From NCBI GenBank assembly GCA_045226255.1, contig JBGVCG010000016.1:62001-126000 (forward strand): a stretch of DNA of 64,000 nt, given 5' to 3'. The notes below the pieces were generated by a model that made no database searches, was not told where the DNA came from, and worked only from the letters and a program-made list of their open reading frames with translations. The DNA comes from UBA1181 sp045226255 (lineage in GTDB: Bacteria > Bacteroidota > Bacteroidia > Bacteroidales > Paludibacteraceae). A program made the translations under genes and the position numbers. Below, in pieces: positions 24,419-33,032 of this stretch (positions are counted from its first letter, which is position 1; the number at the start of each line of letters is the position of its first letter).

Positions 24419-25750
24419 ATGAAGATAATTATTGCAGGTGCTGGAGAAGTGGGTACTCACTTGGCGAAGATGTTGTCGAGAGAGAACCATGACATCATCC
24501 TTTTGGATGATGACGAGGAGAAACTGCAAAGAATGGAGTCCAATTATGACCTGATGACGGTCACGGGCTGCACCACGTCCATCAAGGATTTGGAAGAGGC
24601 AAATGTTTCCCAGGCAGATTTGTTTATCGGAGTTACACCATACGAGAGCCAGAATATCACTTCGTGCATACTGGCCCATAACATGGGCGCTAAAAAGACG
24701 GTGGCGCGAATCAATAATTACGAGTACTTGTTGCCTGAAAATAAGGCTCGTTTTAAGGATTTGGGCATCGATTCGTTGATTTACCCAGAGGTGTTGGCGG
24801 CGAGAGAGATCGTCAACTCGCTCAGAATGAACTGGGTCCGCCAATGGATGGAGTTCAGCGATGGTGAATTGACCCTGATCGGTATGAAGGTGCGGAGCAA
24901 TGCTCCTATCATCAACCAATCGCTGAAGGATTTGAAACACAGCGAGTTCTATCGTGTTGTGGCTATCCGTCGAGACTTGTCCACCATCATCCCTAAGGGA
25001 GATGACGAGATCTTGGCGAACGATATCGTATACTTCATCACGACGCGCGACTTCATCCCCAATGTGCGTGAACAAGCGGGTAAGGAGGTGATCCAGGTGA
25101 AGGATTTGATGATCATGGGTGGTGGAAACATCACGCAACGTACCGTCGATATGCTCCATGACGATATCCATGTGAAGGTTCTCGAGAAGGATAAGAGCAA
25201 GATTATGAAGTTGGCGGAGAAGATGGACAATGCGTTGGTCATCTTGGGTGACGCCACGAACCTGGAGCTGTTGCGCGAAGAGGGCATCGAGGATGTGGAC
25301 GCATTCGTCGCCTTGACTGATAACTCGGAGGCCAATATCTTGGCTTGCATCTCCGCTAAGAGATTCGGTCTGCGGAAGACCATTTCGGAGGTGGAGAACA
25401 TAGACTACATACCGTTGGCGGAGAACTTGGATATCGGTACGGTCATCAACAAGAAACTGATCGCCGCCAGCTATATCTACCAATACACGCTGGATGCGGA
25501 CGTTAGAAACGTGAAGGGTCTGACGCACGTGGACGCGCAGGTTGTCGAGTTGACGCCTAAGGAGGGCGCCTATATCACCAAGTCGGAGATCAAAGGGCTC
25601 AAGATACCGCGCGACATCTTCATCGGAGGTGTGATCCGCGACGGCAAGGGTGAAATCGCAAACGGTAACACCCATATCCAGCCGGGCGACGATGTGATTG
25701 TCTTCTGTTTGTCCTCCAGCATACAAAAACTGGATAAGTTATTCAATTAG
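24419..25750 (+). CDS. trkA: TrkA potassium uptake regulator
   Basis: A peripheral cytosolic NAD(H)-binding subunit that gates Trk-type potassium uptake. The 443 residues carry two tandem RCK units. The first Rossmann motif is GAGEVGTHLAKML (7-19), with its RCK_C part at about 140-225. The second is MGGGNITQRTVDML at about 235, with its RCK_C part at about 365-443. The double RCK arrangement is typical of TrkA rather than KtrA. The membrane partner TrkH, often next to trkA, is not adjacent here. A bulged hairpin overlaps the stop region. Confidence 0.94.
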   Translation: MKIIIAGAGEVGTHLAKMLSRENHDIILLDDDEEKLQRMESNYDLMTVTGCTTSIKDLEEANVSQADLFIGVTPYESQNITSCILAHNMGAKKTVARINNYEYLLPENKARFKDLGIDSLIYPEVLAAREIVNSLRMNWVRQWMEFSDGELTLIGMKVRSNAPIINQSLKDLKHSEFYRVVAIRRDLSTIIPKGDDEILANDIVYFITTRDFIPNVREQAGKEVIQVKDLMIMGGGNITQRTVDMLHDDIHVKVLEKDKSKIMKLAEKMDNALVILGDATNLELLREEGIEDVDAFVALTDNSEANILACISAKRFGLRKTISEVENIDYIPLAENLDIGTVINKKLIAASYIYQYTLDADVRNVKGLTHVDAQVVELTPKEGAYITKSEIKGLKIPRDIFIGGVIRDGKGEIANGNTHIQPGDDVIVFCLSSSIQKLDKLFN

Positions 25751-25777
25751 GGTATGTCCGGAATAGGACATTACCCT
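25749..25777 (+). terminator. Hairpin after trkA, possible terminator
   Basis: Inverted repeat with arms 25749-25759 and 25766-25777 (one bulged T) starting at the trkA stop. There is no T-run after it, so its role as a terminator is uncertain. Confidence 0.4.
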
Positions 25778-25889
25778 ACTCTATATCAATCTATTACATA
25801 GATCTTCCGCTGACGTTGAACGAGGGGAAGCTTGTTTTGTCCTTCCCATAAAATTCGACGGTTTTTTCGGCATTTAGGGATTTTTATTT

Positions 25890-25897
25890 TACATTTG
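25890..25897 (+). promoter_or_regulatory. Candidate -7 box for the large exported protein
   Basis: TACATTTG fits TAnnTTTG. Twenty bases upstream there is only a weak TCG in place of TTG. The leader to the ATG at 25967 would be about 63 nt. Confidence 0.45.
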
Positions 25898-25966
25898 CGC
25901 TATACTGAATGTAGGGTTGATGCGAGGCCGGTGCCTCATGCGTTTGCCCTTTATATTGTACATATC

Positions 25967-28900
25967 ATGAAAACACGTTTATTATCCATTATTGCGTTCT
26001 CATTGGCTTGCTGCGCTTCGGCGTGGGCTGACGTTGACATCTCTGAGTTTTATCTGCAGAACTACGGGTTCGACGACTCGGAACACTTTGATTATAAGGC
26101 GAATGAGCAAGGAAACGTGGCGCAGGAGATTCTCCCCATTTATGGATGGAGCAAGGATATCGGTGTGGATTACACCGTGACGGGTGTCTATGAGTTGGGA
26201 ACGGGCAAGACGTTCAACACCAACGGAAAGGTGCCTTCGACGGGCTATCAGGGCTCGAAGGGTGGCTGTTTGGTGCTCAGCACGGGCTGGGAAGAGTCCT
26301 TGAAGTATTATCAGAAGATCACTTTGCCGGCGGGCTCCTACAAACTTCAGGCCGCCTTCTACAACGGTAGTAATTCCACCAATGGATATAGCCTTTTGGG
26401 ATGGATTCCGGACAACGGATCCTCCTCCCTTTCCCGTCTTTCCTCATTCCCTATGAACTGGACGGTTGACGAAGTCACCTTTACCCTTTCGTCGGAGAAG
26501 GAGGGAAAGGTGCAGATTGGTTTCAAGGGTGTGGCGAATGGTTCGGCCAATTCCGCCAAGGTAGTGGTCGATTTCGTGAGACTCTACCTAGTGGGCGACG
26601 ACAACACGTTGATGGAGGATATGCGTTCTACGCTACGTTCCACAATATCCTCCGCTATGGCTACGTATGGCGAAGGGACGGGAAACAACGCGGCGGATCT
26701 GAAGGCTGCGATCGAAGCTTCCCAGCAGGTCTATGACGGCAACGCCACGTATGCGGAGCTATACAAGGCGAATGAGGCGATGAAGAATCAGTTGGAGGTC
26801 TATGGCTGGGCCAACTCCACGTTGGATCATCCTGCGGACATGACCCGTTTCATCGTGAACCCGAGCTTCGAGGATGGTTTCGAGGGTTGGAGCGTGTCGG
26901 GCCTACAGACGCAGTCTAACACGTCGTTTTCGTTGAAGGCGGGCAATTACTATGCGGAGAAATGGGTTTCCGCCAACACCAAGGTGGGCAGTGCGAGTGT
27001 TGTCCAGGAGATTGGTTCGGAGGCTCCCAACGGTATCTATACGCTGAAGGTGGCGGCGCAGAACACGCAGGATGGTAAGAGTGGTCAGACGGGCGCATGG
27101 ATCATCGCGGGCGGTGATAGTGTGGCGGTCTCCGACAAGAAGGAATATACGTTGCAGTTCACCCATCTTGAGGAGGGCTTCACCATAGGCTATGTGGCCA
27201 AGAACGCTTCCGGCAACTGGTTGGCGGTGGATAATTTCAGGCTATTGTACAGCGCGGCTAGCATGGACGACTATACGGCGGAGATCCAGCGACGTGTGGA
27301 AGTGGCTGAGAATCTGCTGAGTGGAACAATTTACAAGGCATACCGTACCCAATTGGAGAGTGAGGTCTCCAAGGCGAAGGAGTGGTTGGAAAGTCCGAAC
27401 GAGAAGGACTTATCCTCCATCGCGACACGTCTTCGTCAGTATACTGGGCTGGCGGCTTCGTCGGCCGCCGCGTTCCAGCGTCTTGCGGATGAGGTCGCCT
27501 TGGCCGAGAACACCTATCAGGAGGGAAAGAATGGTAGCGCAGAGCTGTTGGCGGCGATCAACGAGGCGAAGAAGTATTTAGGCAATGAGTCGATGGGTGT
27601 GGATGACCTGGACGGGTGCGTGAAACTGCTCGACGACGCTATATTTACGTTCCAGGTGGCTAATGCGACAGGGGATGTCCCTACGGTCGTGACCGATCCT
27701 CGTCATGCGACAGGTGCTACAATGGCCTTCGGTCGCGCCACGTTCTCGGGCAATAACATCACGGAGCGGGGCTTCTGCTGGTCCACCTCCTCCAACCCGA
27801 CGGTGCTGGACGAGCGCTCTTCCCTATCCTACAGCAACAACGGAACCATCTATGTCATGACAGGGTTGACCCCTTCCACGGTCTACTATATCCGCCCATA
27901 TGCGATCACGAGGTCGAATGCGGTGGGCTATGGCGAGCGCATCAAGATCTGCACGTTGCCGAAGGGTGATATCACCTGGTCGTACAACAATGGAGGCTCC
28001 GACGAGGAGAACAAGCGTATCAACGAGGCTGTGGCGGACGCCTGTGATGTGTGGAACAACATCACGAGCATCCGGGGCCTGCACCTGACCGTTTCGTACG
28101 GGGCGAGCACGCAGACCGCCGATTGCAGCTATGGTGGTTGGATGAGGGTCGGACCGAACGCCAGCTACCAGCGTACGGGTACGATCCAGCATGAGATGTG
28201 CCATGCCGCGGGTGTCGGCACGACGGATAATTGGATGAACTCCTCCGTCTACCGGCAGGAGACGACCAAAGGTTTCTGGTTGGGCGAACGTACGGACCAG
28301 ATCCTCCATTTCCTGGAGAATGACAATTCCGCCCAATTGAAGGGCGATAACACGCACTTCTGGCCGTATGGTATTAATGGAGCGCACGAGGATGACGGCA
28401 CACGCATCCTCTATTACGCCAATGCGCTGATTATCCAAGCGTTGGGAGAGGATAACCTGCCGCCGGTGTCAGGTGCGTTCGCTTCCCCAGCCTACACGTT
28501 CACGCAAGAGGATTACGAGACCTATTACCTCTTGTCCGCTGGGCAGAATGTGAGCACGCCGACCTCGTTGCGGGTGGAGAACGGTAATCTTTCGGTGAAG
28601 GCCACGGATTGGCAGACCATGCTCAAGGAGAACGCCTACGCTTGGAAGATCCATTTTGAGCCAGAAACACAATTGTATGATTTCCGGAACGTTTCGGAGG
28701 ACAAATCGTTGTCCTGCGCCAATTCAAGGCTTTCCTTAGGCTCGCAGGAGAAGTTTGGTATTCAGCTGATGGGTTCCCGTCAGAATGTCACGAACCAATA
28801 TTTCAACCTGAAGTCCTATTGGATGGTCTTCGCAGATGGAACGAACCGTCCGATGGCGCTATCCTCCTCGAACAACAATGTTTCCGCCGTACGTTTTGAC

Positions 28901-29194
28901 CATCAGAACTCGGCGAGCCAGCAAAGGTGGATAATCCTTTCCAAGGCGGAAGTGAAGGCTTTGGCGGGAGATCACACAGCGGTGGATGAGCTGCGGAACG
29001 AGACCACTTCCCTGCTTGTCTACAACGTGGAGGAGGGCCTCTGCTTCGAGACGGTAGGCAAGGCACAATGGGTGACGATTTACGATATGCGTGGTCTTTT
29101 GGTAGACCAATTCTATATGCAGGCCGGTATGCGTATCGTGAAACCGATTCAGTCGGGCGTTTACGTGGTGAATGGACAGAAGATTGTTCGATGA
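25967..29194 (+). CDS. Large exported multidomain protein with a putative metalloprotease motif
   Basis: An exported protein of 1075 residues. The start at 25967 places a signal peptide (MKTRLLSIIAFSLACCASAWA) at the N-terminus; the frame is open 45 codons further upstream. Two jelly-roll-like modules follow (about 25-205 and 295-435, each beginning near NYGF or NPSFEDGFEGW), then a helical linker, an FnIII-like module (about 570-660), and a segment with HEMCHAAG (His742, Glu743, His746), a zinc-protease HExxH motif. The third metzincin ligand position is Thr rather than His. The C-terminus (YDMRGLLVDQF ... SGVYVVNGQK) resembles Bacteroidota sorting tails. A role in binding and cutting glycoproteins is plausible but inferred. 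Confidence 0.8.
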   Translation: MKTRLLSIIAFSLACCASAWADVDISEFYLQNYGFDDSEHFDYKANEQGNVAQEILPIYGWSKDIGVDYTVTGVYELGTGKTFNTNGKVPSTGYQGSKGGCLVLSTGWEESLKYYQKITLPAGSYKLQAAFYNGSNSTNGYSLLGWIPDNGSSSLSRLSSFPMNWTVDEVTFTLSSEKEGKVQIGFKGVANGSANSAKVVVDFVRLYLVGDDNTLMEDMRSTLRSTISSAMATYGEGTGNNAADLKAAIEASQQVYDGNATYAELYKANEAMKNQLEVYGWANSTLDHPADMTRFIVNPSFEDGFEGWSVSGLQTQSNTSFSLKAGNYYAEKWVSANTKVGSASVVQEIGSEAPNGIYTLKVAAQNTQDGKSGQTGAWIIAGGDSVAVSDKKEYTLQFTHLEEGFTIGYVAKNASGNWLAVDNFRLLYSAASMDDYTAEIQRRVEVAENLLSGTIYKAYRTQLESEVSKAKEWLESPNEKDLSSIATRLRQYTGLAASSAAAFQRLADEVALAENTYQEGKNGSAELLAAINEAKKYLGNESMGVDDLDGCVKLLDDAIFTFQVANATGDVPTVVTDPRHATGATMAFGRATFSGNNITERGFCWSTSSNPTVLDERSSLSYSNNGTIYVMTGLTPSTVYYIRPYAITRSNAVGYGERIKICTLPKGDITWSYNNGGSDEENKRINEAVADACDVWNNITSIRGLHLTVSYGASTQTADCSYGGWMRVGPNASYQRTGTIQHEMCHAAGVGTTDNWMNSSVYRQETTKGFWLGERTDQILHFLENDNSAQLKGDNTHFWPYGINGAHEDDGTRILYYANALIIQALGEDNLPPVSGAFASPAYTFTQEDYETYYLLSAGQNVSTPTSLRVENGNLSVKATDWQTMLKENAYAWKIHFEPETQLYDFRNVSEDKSLSCANSRLSLGSQEKFGIQLMGSRQNVTNQYFNLKSYWMVFADGTNRPMALSSSNNNVSAVRFDHQNSASQQRWIILSKAEVKALAGDHTAVDELRNETTSLLVYNVEEGLCFETVGKAQWVTIYDMRGLLVDQFYMQAGMRIVKPIQSGVYVVNGQKIVR

Positions 29195-29253
29195 TACGCT
29201 CAACCCTTGATTCGTGTGGACTGTAGTTTCTCACGGAGAAAAGAGTTCAGGGA

Positions 29254-29280
29254 GTTTGATGCGATAATTTCGCATCAAAC
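29254..29280. repeat. Perfect 11 bp inverted repeat
   Basis: Arms 29254-29264 and 29270-29280 (GTTTGATGCGA and its complement) with a 5-base loop. It lies 60 bases after the metalloprotease gene and 35 bases before the DUF695 gene. No T-run follows; it may be a terminator without a tail or an operator. Confidence 0.6.
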
Positions 29281-29314
29281 TAATCGTAAAATAGTAAATA
29301 GTAAATGTTTTAAG

Positions 29315-29932
29315 ATGAACGTAGTGATTAATAAAATTAGAGAGAAGAATAATGTAAGGGGCATAGCGATCGCTTGTTTACTGATGTTCACGTACTTTTC
29401 CTGTATTTATGCGGCAAAGAGCACGGAACCGTCATATGTGGAACGGGAAAATGTCCGTGTCGCAATTCCTGAAGAAGTTTTTTCTGTTGTGGAAAGCATG
29501 TCCGAGGATAATAAACCTGCGGTTGCCGTTGTTAACACCAGTTTGCGTGATTTCAAGGATAGGGATGTGTTCGGATGGACATGTTCTCTTACGATTGAAT
29601 ACAAAGATTTTGCTAAAAATGGCATGCCATCGCAAGAGGAGTATAATCTTGTAGTCAATTGGGTTACCCAACTTGATTCAGTCATTAAGGGCGATCCGAA
29701 ACATCCCAATGCACTTTTCTTAGCCAGGGAGACTTTCGACGGGATGATGGACGTATATTGGCAAGTGTATGATCCAGAGCCTGTTCACCAATACCTGCAA
29801 TCTATCATCCAAGGGGAAAAATACCTACGTGAATTGGATTATAGAATCGAGAAGGATATTCAATGGAAAAAAGTGGAATGGTTCCTGCAAGATTTCTCAA
29901 AGAAGAAGAAAGAAAACAGAGGGTCCGAATAA
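29315..29932 (+). CDS. DUF695-type protein with an N-terminal membrane anchor
   Basis: A 205-residue protein. An N-terminal hydrophobic segment (about 17-34, GIAIACLLMFTYFSCIYA) is a signal peptide or anchor. The rest resembles DUF695: it opens with NTSLRDFKDRDVFGWTCSL, has the conserved NGMPSQEEYN-type turn, an LARETFDG strand, and ends with DIQWKKVEWFL, matching the family's Trp and Leu-rich end. Function is unknown; some DUF695 genes lie near toxin-immunity loci. An in-frame extension of 36 codons upstream lacks features and is not used. The gene opens the AT-rich accessory island and converges with the minus-strand cassette cluster. Confidence 0.72.
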   Translation: MNVVINKIREKNNVRGIAIACLLMFTYFSCIYAAKSTEPSYVERENVRVAIPEEVFSVVESMSEDNKPAVAVVNTSLRDFKDRDVFGWTCSLTIEYKDFAKNGMPSQEEYNLVVNWVTQLDSVIKGDPKHPNALFLARETFDGMMDVYWQVYDPEPVHQYLQSIIQGEKYLRELDYRIEKDIQWKKVEWFLQDFSKKKKENRGSE

Positions 29933-29947
29933 CGGAGGTGTTCATGC

Positions 29948-30175
29948 ACTAGGAGGTCACCGCAACCAAACGCCATCTTTCTTCACATAGACCTTCTCCG
30001 GACCATGGAACGGAAATCCTTTTATCGGAGACCTCTGTTCCCAAACGTCCAAGACTTCATCTTCCGGAACGACAATCCACAAATCGTTAAAGTACTCATA
30101 TCCACGAGAACCAATATATCTGTCATACACATCGCCTATTCCATATCGACGACATAACTCCTCATTTTCTCCCAA
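29948..30175. repeat. Direct repeat, copy 1 (about 228 bp)
   Basis: Nearly identical to 30701-30928, an offset of 753 bases. It covers the 3' ends of two paralogous minus-strand genes and a few bases beyond their stops. Only scattered substitutions separate the copies, so the duplication or conversion is recent. Confidence 0.85.
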
Positions 30176-30433
30176 CTCCACTGAAAATGTTCCGCGCTCC
30201 TCACTATATGCGCACCCAAACACATCACCGTTGTACTCGCAATAACATTCAGACTTATAAGCGTTTTCTAATAAGTCTGGAGTGATGGGAAGCCAGTAAT
30301 AAACATATCCATCATCCATAACTTCTTTCTCGAAACCCAAAGTTAGAGCACTCGCATCATCTGTTGTTAATATTGTATTATGCTCAACCAGACTGCAAAT
30401 AATGCCCTTGTATTCAGCCACATAATTCCACAT
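29957..30433 (-). CDS. Island protein of unknown function, copy 1
   Basis: A 158-residue protein without signal peptide or membrane segment, acidic and rich in Tyr and Trp. I recognise no family. The last 80 residues (from GENEELCRRYGIG to KKDGVWLR) are almost the same as in the neighbour at 30710-31192, while the first half shares only short blocks such as YYWLPITPDLLENAY and CEYNGDV. This pattern suggests recombination that swaps one half. Its start lies 11 bases after a 59-codon ORF. An immunity-protein role is conceivable but there is no direct evidence. Confidence 0.7.
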   Translation of the reverse strand: MWNYVAEYKGIICSLVEHNTILTTDDASALTLGFEKEVMDDGYVYYWLPITPDLLENAYKSECYCEYNGDVFGCAYSEERGTFSVELGENEELCRRYGIGDVYDRYIGSRGYEYFNDLWIVVPEDEVLDVWEQRSPIKGFPFHGPEKVYVKKDGVWLR

Positions 30434-30444
30434 TGTTTTTTCCT

Positions 30445-30624
30445 TTATTTTAATAATACAAATCGACTTTCATTCGTTACCGCCACCACCGTTTCCGTTC
30501 CATCTGAATCAATACGAACGATAATGCCTTCAGACACTTTTTGAGAACCATTTTTTGCCATTAATTCAGGTGCTCCTGGCACATGACCAGTTCCTGTGAA
30601 CGGATTTTGGTTTGTTGTATACAT
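30445..30624 (-). CDS. Small ORF upstream of island protein copy 1
   Basis: A 59-codon ORF (MYTTNQNPFTGTGHVPGAPE at its start). The N-terminal third, NPFTGTGHVPG, is Gly/Pro rich. The last 30 residues (IIVRIDSDGTETVVAVTNES) are matched by a second remnant at 31195-31305 that reads TRIRIDPDGTEIPVAVKTKN, showing that this C-terminal block is a repeated module. It ends 11 bases before the larger gene. No catalytic residues are evident. It may be a small protein or the surviving end of a larger secreted protein. Confidence 0.5.
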   Translation of the reverse strand: MYTTNQNPFTGTGHVPGAPELMAKNGSQKVSEGIIVRIDSDGTETVVAVTNESRFVLLK

Positions 30625-30700
30625 ATTTTTTTGTTAATTAATTTTTCTTTCTAATGTCAACATTGTCTAACGGGAGACATAACCTTTGTACGTTTCATAT

Positions 30701-30928
30701 ACTAGGAGGTCACCGCAACCAAACGCCATCTTTCCTCACATAGACCCTCTCCGGACCATGGAACGGAAATCCTTTTATCGGAGACCTCTGTTCCCAAACG
30801 TCCAAGACTTCATCTTCCGGAACGTTAATCCACAAATCGTTAAAGCACTCATATCCACGAGAACCTATATATCTGTCATACACATGGCCTATTCCATATC
30901 GACGGCATAACTCCTCATTTTCTCCCAA
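30701..30928. repeat. Direct repeat, copy 2 (about 228 bp)
   Basis: Partner of 29948-30175, in the same orientation. It covers the 3' half of the second island protein gene. Confidence 0.85.
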
Positions 30929-31192
30929 ATGCAATGCAAATACATGTTCTTCCTCACCATACACACACTTCAACACATCTCCATTATATTCGCAATAGTT
31001 CTCAAATCTATAGGCGCTTTCTAATTGGTCGGGAGTGATGGGAAGATAATAACATTTAGCATATTTATCTTCCTTAAAATTCCATTTTAAATAATAAGAA
31101 TTTTTTGTTCGTAAGTCATTATTTAATGTTAGTTCAAAAAGAGCTCCTTTATATATAGCTCGATCAAAAAGAGTATTTTCTAAATGAGACAT
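30710..31192 (-). CDS. Island protein of unknown function, copy 2
   Basis: A 160-residue paralogue of the protein at 29957-30433. The C-terminal half is nearly identical, including DVWEQRSPIKGFPFHGPE. The N-terminal half differs and starts MSHLENTLFDRAIYKGALFE. Several Cys and many Tyr residues are present and there is no signal peptide. It starts 2 bases after the stop of a 36-codon remnant. The shared 3' half and diverged 5' half suggest gene conversion or domain shuffling. Function not known. Confidence 0.7.
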   Translation of the reverse strand: MSHLENTLFDRAIYKGALFELTLNNDLRTKNSYYLKWNFKEDKYAKCYYLPITPDQLESAYRFENYCEYNGDVLKCVYGEEEHVFALHLGENEELCRRYGIGHVYDRYIGSRGYECFNDLWINVPEDEVLDVWEQRSPIKGFPFHGPERVYVRKDGVWLR

Positions 31193-31194
31193 AA

Positions 31195-31305
31195 TTATTT
31201 TATTATTTCAAATGTTTCACTATTTTTCGTCTTTACCGCCACAGGAATTTCCGTTCCGTCAGGGTCAATACGAATCCTTGTGTTGGTTGAGCAGTTCTTC
31301 ACCAC
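31195..31305 (-). pseudogene. Remnant of the small-ORF module
   Basis: An open frame of 36 codons, with GTG as the only possible start, whose protein contains TRIRIDPDGTEIPVAVKTKN, similar to the end of the ORF at 30445-30624. Its 5' part overlaps the 3' end of the frameshifted secreted peptide in another frame, so the pair may once have formed one reading frame. It abuts the larger gene at 31192. Confidence 0.5.
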
Positions 31306-31479
31306 CTCCTTTTAAATTATCACCAAGGGATGTCACATGATCTTGAAGGTCTTGCAGTGATTTGACCACATTGTTGTAATTATCCTTCAGCTGCTTCGCA
31401 GCTATCGACACCGCATCCGCCATCGCCAACTGAAACAACGATAGGAGAAGGATGATTAGGATTGAAAGTTTTTCGTCAT
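31265..31479 (-). pseudogene. Frameshifted small secreted protein
   Basis: From the ATG at 31479 the frame closes after seven codons. If the A5 tract (complement of 31469-31473) had one more A, the frame would give MTKKLSILIILLLSLFQLAM, a convincing signal peptide, followed by a helical region (ADAVSIAAKQLKDNYNN and KSLQDLQDHVTSLGDNLKGG). The downstream part alone is an ORF of 52 codons from the ATG at 31423. A homopolymer slip, natural or from sequencing, is the simplest cause. No family recognised. Confidence 0.55.
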
Positions 31480-31505
31480 TATTTTTTGGTTAATTATATT
31501 GTAAA

Positions 31506-32183
31506 TCATTCAATGAATATACTGAAGGCGATATCTTCCTTTTTGAGATAACCGACAATTACCTTTCCACTTTTTCCCCTACATTCCATTTTCACATATT
31601 TGTCATTTGATTCAATGACAAAACATTCTTTTTCTTTTGTAAGGAACTCATTCGTTTTATGCATTGTAGAATCATATATATATGCCTTATCTACCTTTAT
31701 TCTTGCACAATCTACAAAATATCCAAAATCAGGATCATAATAAAATATCGATTCCTTTAATGCAAAATTTAAATTACCTCTTCCATACATTGCAGATGAT
31801 ACATATAGATCTTCTTCCGAGCAACTCATCATCTCCTGATAACATTCACTATTAATCATAGCTGTATCATTTAAAGGATGTTTCGCCAAATAAACGTCAC
31901 CACTTTCATTATTTTTGATATCCTTATATCGGACATTTTTATTTTGTTGTTCATCGGGAATAAAACACATATATTCTAGTTGCACATGCGTGACATTTCC
32001 TTGTTCGACCCATACAGATAGCATTTGTCTGTTCTTAACAATTAAATACAATTCATTAACAGAACTCATACTTTTATCAGGAGTCATATCAAATTCTTTC
32101 CAAACGCCTTGAAGACATTGCAAATCAACCGCATATAGATAATTTGCTAACAAAATAAATAATATCAACAACCTACTTCTCAT
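31506..32183 (-). CDS. Exported protein, lipocalin-like start and SH3-like end (paralogue A)
   Basis: A 225-residue protein with a signal peptide (MRSRLLILFILLANYLYA). The mature part begins LQCLQGVWKEFD, the start typical of small lipocalin-like barrels, and continues as beta strands. The last 65 residues (from KVDKAYIYDST, through KTNEFLTKEKECFVIE and KMECRGKSGKVIVGYLKKED) look like a bacterial SH3 domain. It is paralogous to the protein at 32312-33025 in both halves. The ATG at 32192 is a possible start three codons earlier. A 39-codon ORF ends 6 bases upstream of that ATG. Function unknown. Confidence 0.7.
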   Translation of the reverse strand: MRSRLLILFILLANYLYAVDLQCLQGVWKEFDMTPDKSMSSVNELYLIVKNRQMLSVWVEQGNVTHVQLEYMCFIPDEQQNKNVRYKDIKNNESGDVYLAKHPLNDTAMINSECYQEMMSCSEEDLYVSSAMYGRGNLNFALKESIFYYDPDFGYFVDCARIKVDKAYIYDSTMHKTNEFLTKEKECFVIESNDKYVKMECRGKSGKVIVGYLKKEDIAFSIFIE

Positions 32184-32198
32184 AATAATCACATTTAC

Positions 32199-32318
32199 TT
32201 AGTTCTTTATATGTTTTTTAGTCATTTCTAGTCTTGTGTCTTTCCCATTACTGCCACCATTAATAAGACCTAAACAACTTCTAATAAATACATCTTTGAA
32301 TAAGGCCTCATCTACCAT
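32199..32318 (-). CDS. Small ORF of 39 codons between the two exported paralogues
   Basis: It starts at an ATG that overlaps the stop of the 32312-33025 gene (7 bases shared), a coupling-type arrangement, and ends 6 bases before the next gene. The product is mixed polar (MVDEALFKDVFIRSCLGLIN at the start, basic end). No homologue recognised. Its position matches the small ORFs before the other three larger genes. It could be noise, but the regular pattern supports it. Confidence 0.35.
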   Translation of the reverse strand: MVDEALFKDVFIRSCLGLINGGSNGKDTRLEMTKKHIKN

Positions 32319-33025
32319 TTCATATAAACATTATTTTTCTTTATAAAGCCCTCAACAATATGGTCGTCTTTAGAACGATAAAAAATTTTAAAGAATTGCC
32401 CCTCCTCTTTTACCAATTCAACAACATCATTTTTATAAAAAAAATTTTTTGTTTGATGAAAAGAATTATCAAAAACAGCTGCCTTTTGCACCGAAACTTT
32501 TAACAAGCTTGTTCCGAAATATTTTTTCAGATAATCAATACCATCTTTTGTTCCAGCCTCTTTAACGAGAACTAAATACGGGGTTGGAATAGCCGATTTT
32601 CTATAACAACAAATATTAGATGAGCAACGATAATAATTATCATAGTTTTTGAAAGCATATTCTAAAACGAATCCATGTATAACACCTAAAGAATCGACTA
32701 TAGAATCATTATACTCAACAAGGACAAATCCATCATAATCTGACAATGAATCCAATGGTACGGAATCAATACCTTTTAAATCTTTGGGACTAAAACCGAA
32801 TTTTGATGAATAATACCCATCCAACGTGTCTGATTCAAAATGTAAATATAGTATATCGTTATTTCTATAAACTTCGTACTCATAAGAATGACTATCTTGA
32901 TAATCAAATGCACTAATAGAGGTAATTTCCCATACTCCCTGTAATTTATCCCTTGAATTCATCTTCTGTGCAAATAGACATCCCGTAGGGAGAAAAAGTA
33001 AAATATAAATTACAAACCTATTCAT
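32312..33025 (-). CDS. Exported protein, lipocalin-like start and SH3-like end (paralogue B)
   Basis: A 237-residue protein with a signal peptide (MNRFVIYILLFLPTGCLFAQ). The Cys in PTGCLFA could be a lipidation site, but the context is weak. The mature start DKLQGVWEITS parallels LQGVWKEFD of paralogue A. The C-terminal 70 residues (KAAVFDNSFHQTKNFFYKND and FFKIFYRSKDDHIVEGFIKK) match paralogue A's SH3-like end. Sequence between the halves is diverged. Strongly AT-rich coding sequence compared with flanking housekeeping genes suggests acquisition. Confidence 0.7.
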   Translation of the reverse strand: MNRFVIYILLFLPTGCLFAQKMNSRDKLQGVWEITSISAFDYQDSHSYEYEVYRNNDILYLHFESDTLDGYYSSKFGFSPKDLKGIDSVPLDSLSDYDGFVLVEYNDSIVDSLGVIHGFVLEYAFKNYDNYYRCSSNICCYRKSAIPTPYLVLVKEAGTKDGIDYLKKYFGTSLLKVSVQKAAVFDNSFHQTKNFFYKNDVVELVKEEGQFFKIFYRSKDDHIVEGFIKKNNVYMKW

Positions 33026-33032
33026 TGCTAAA

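Noticed and set aside
24410..25726. Long open frame (438 codons) opposite trkA
   Set aside because: Shadow of a certain gene; composition rich in His, Arg, Leu and Gln, without motifs.
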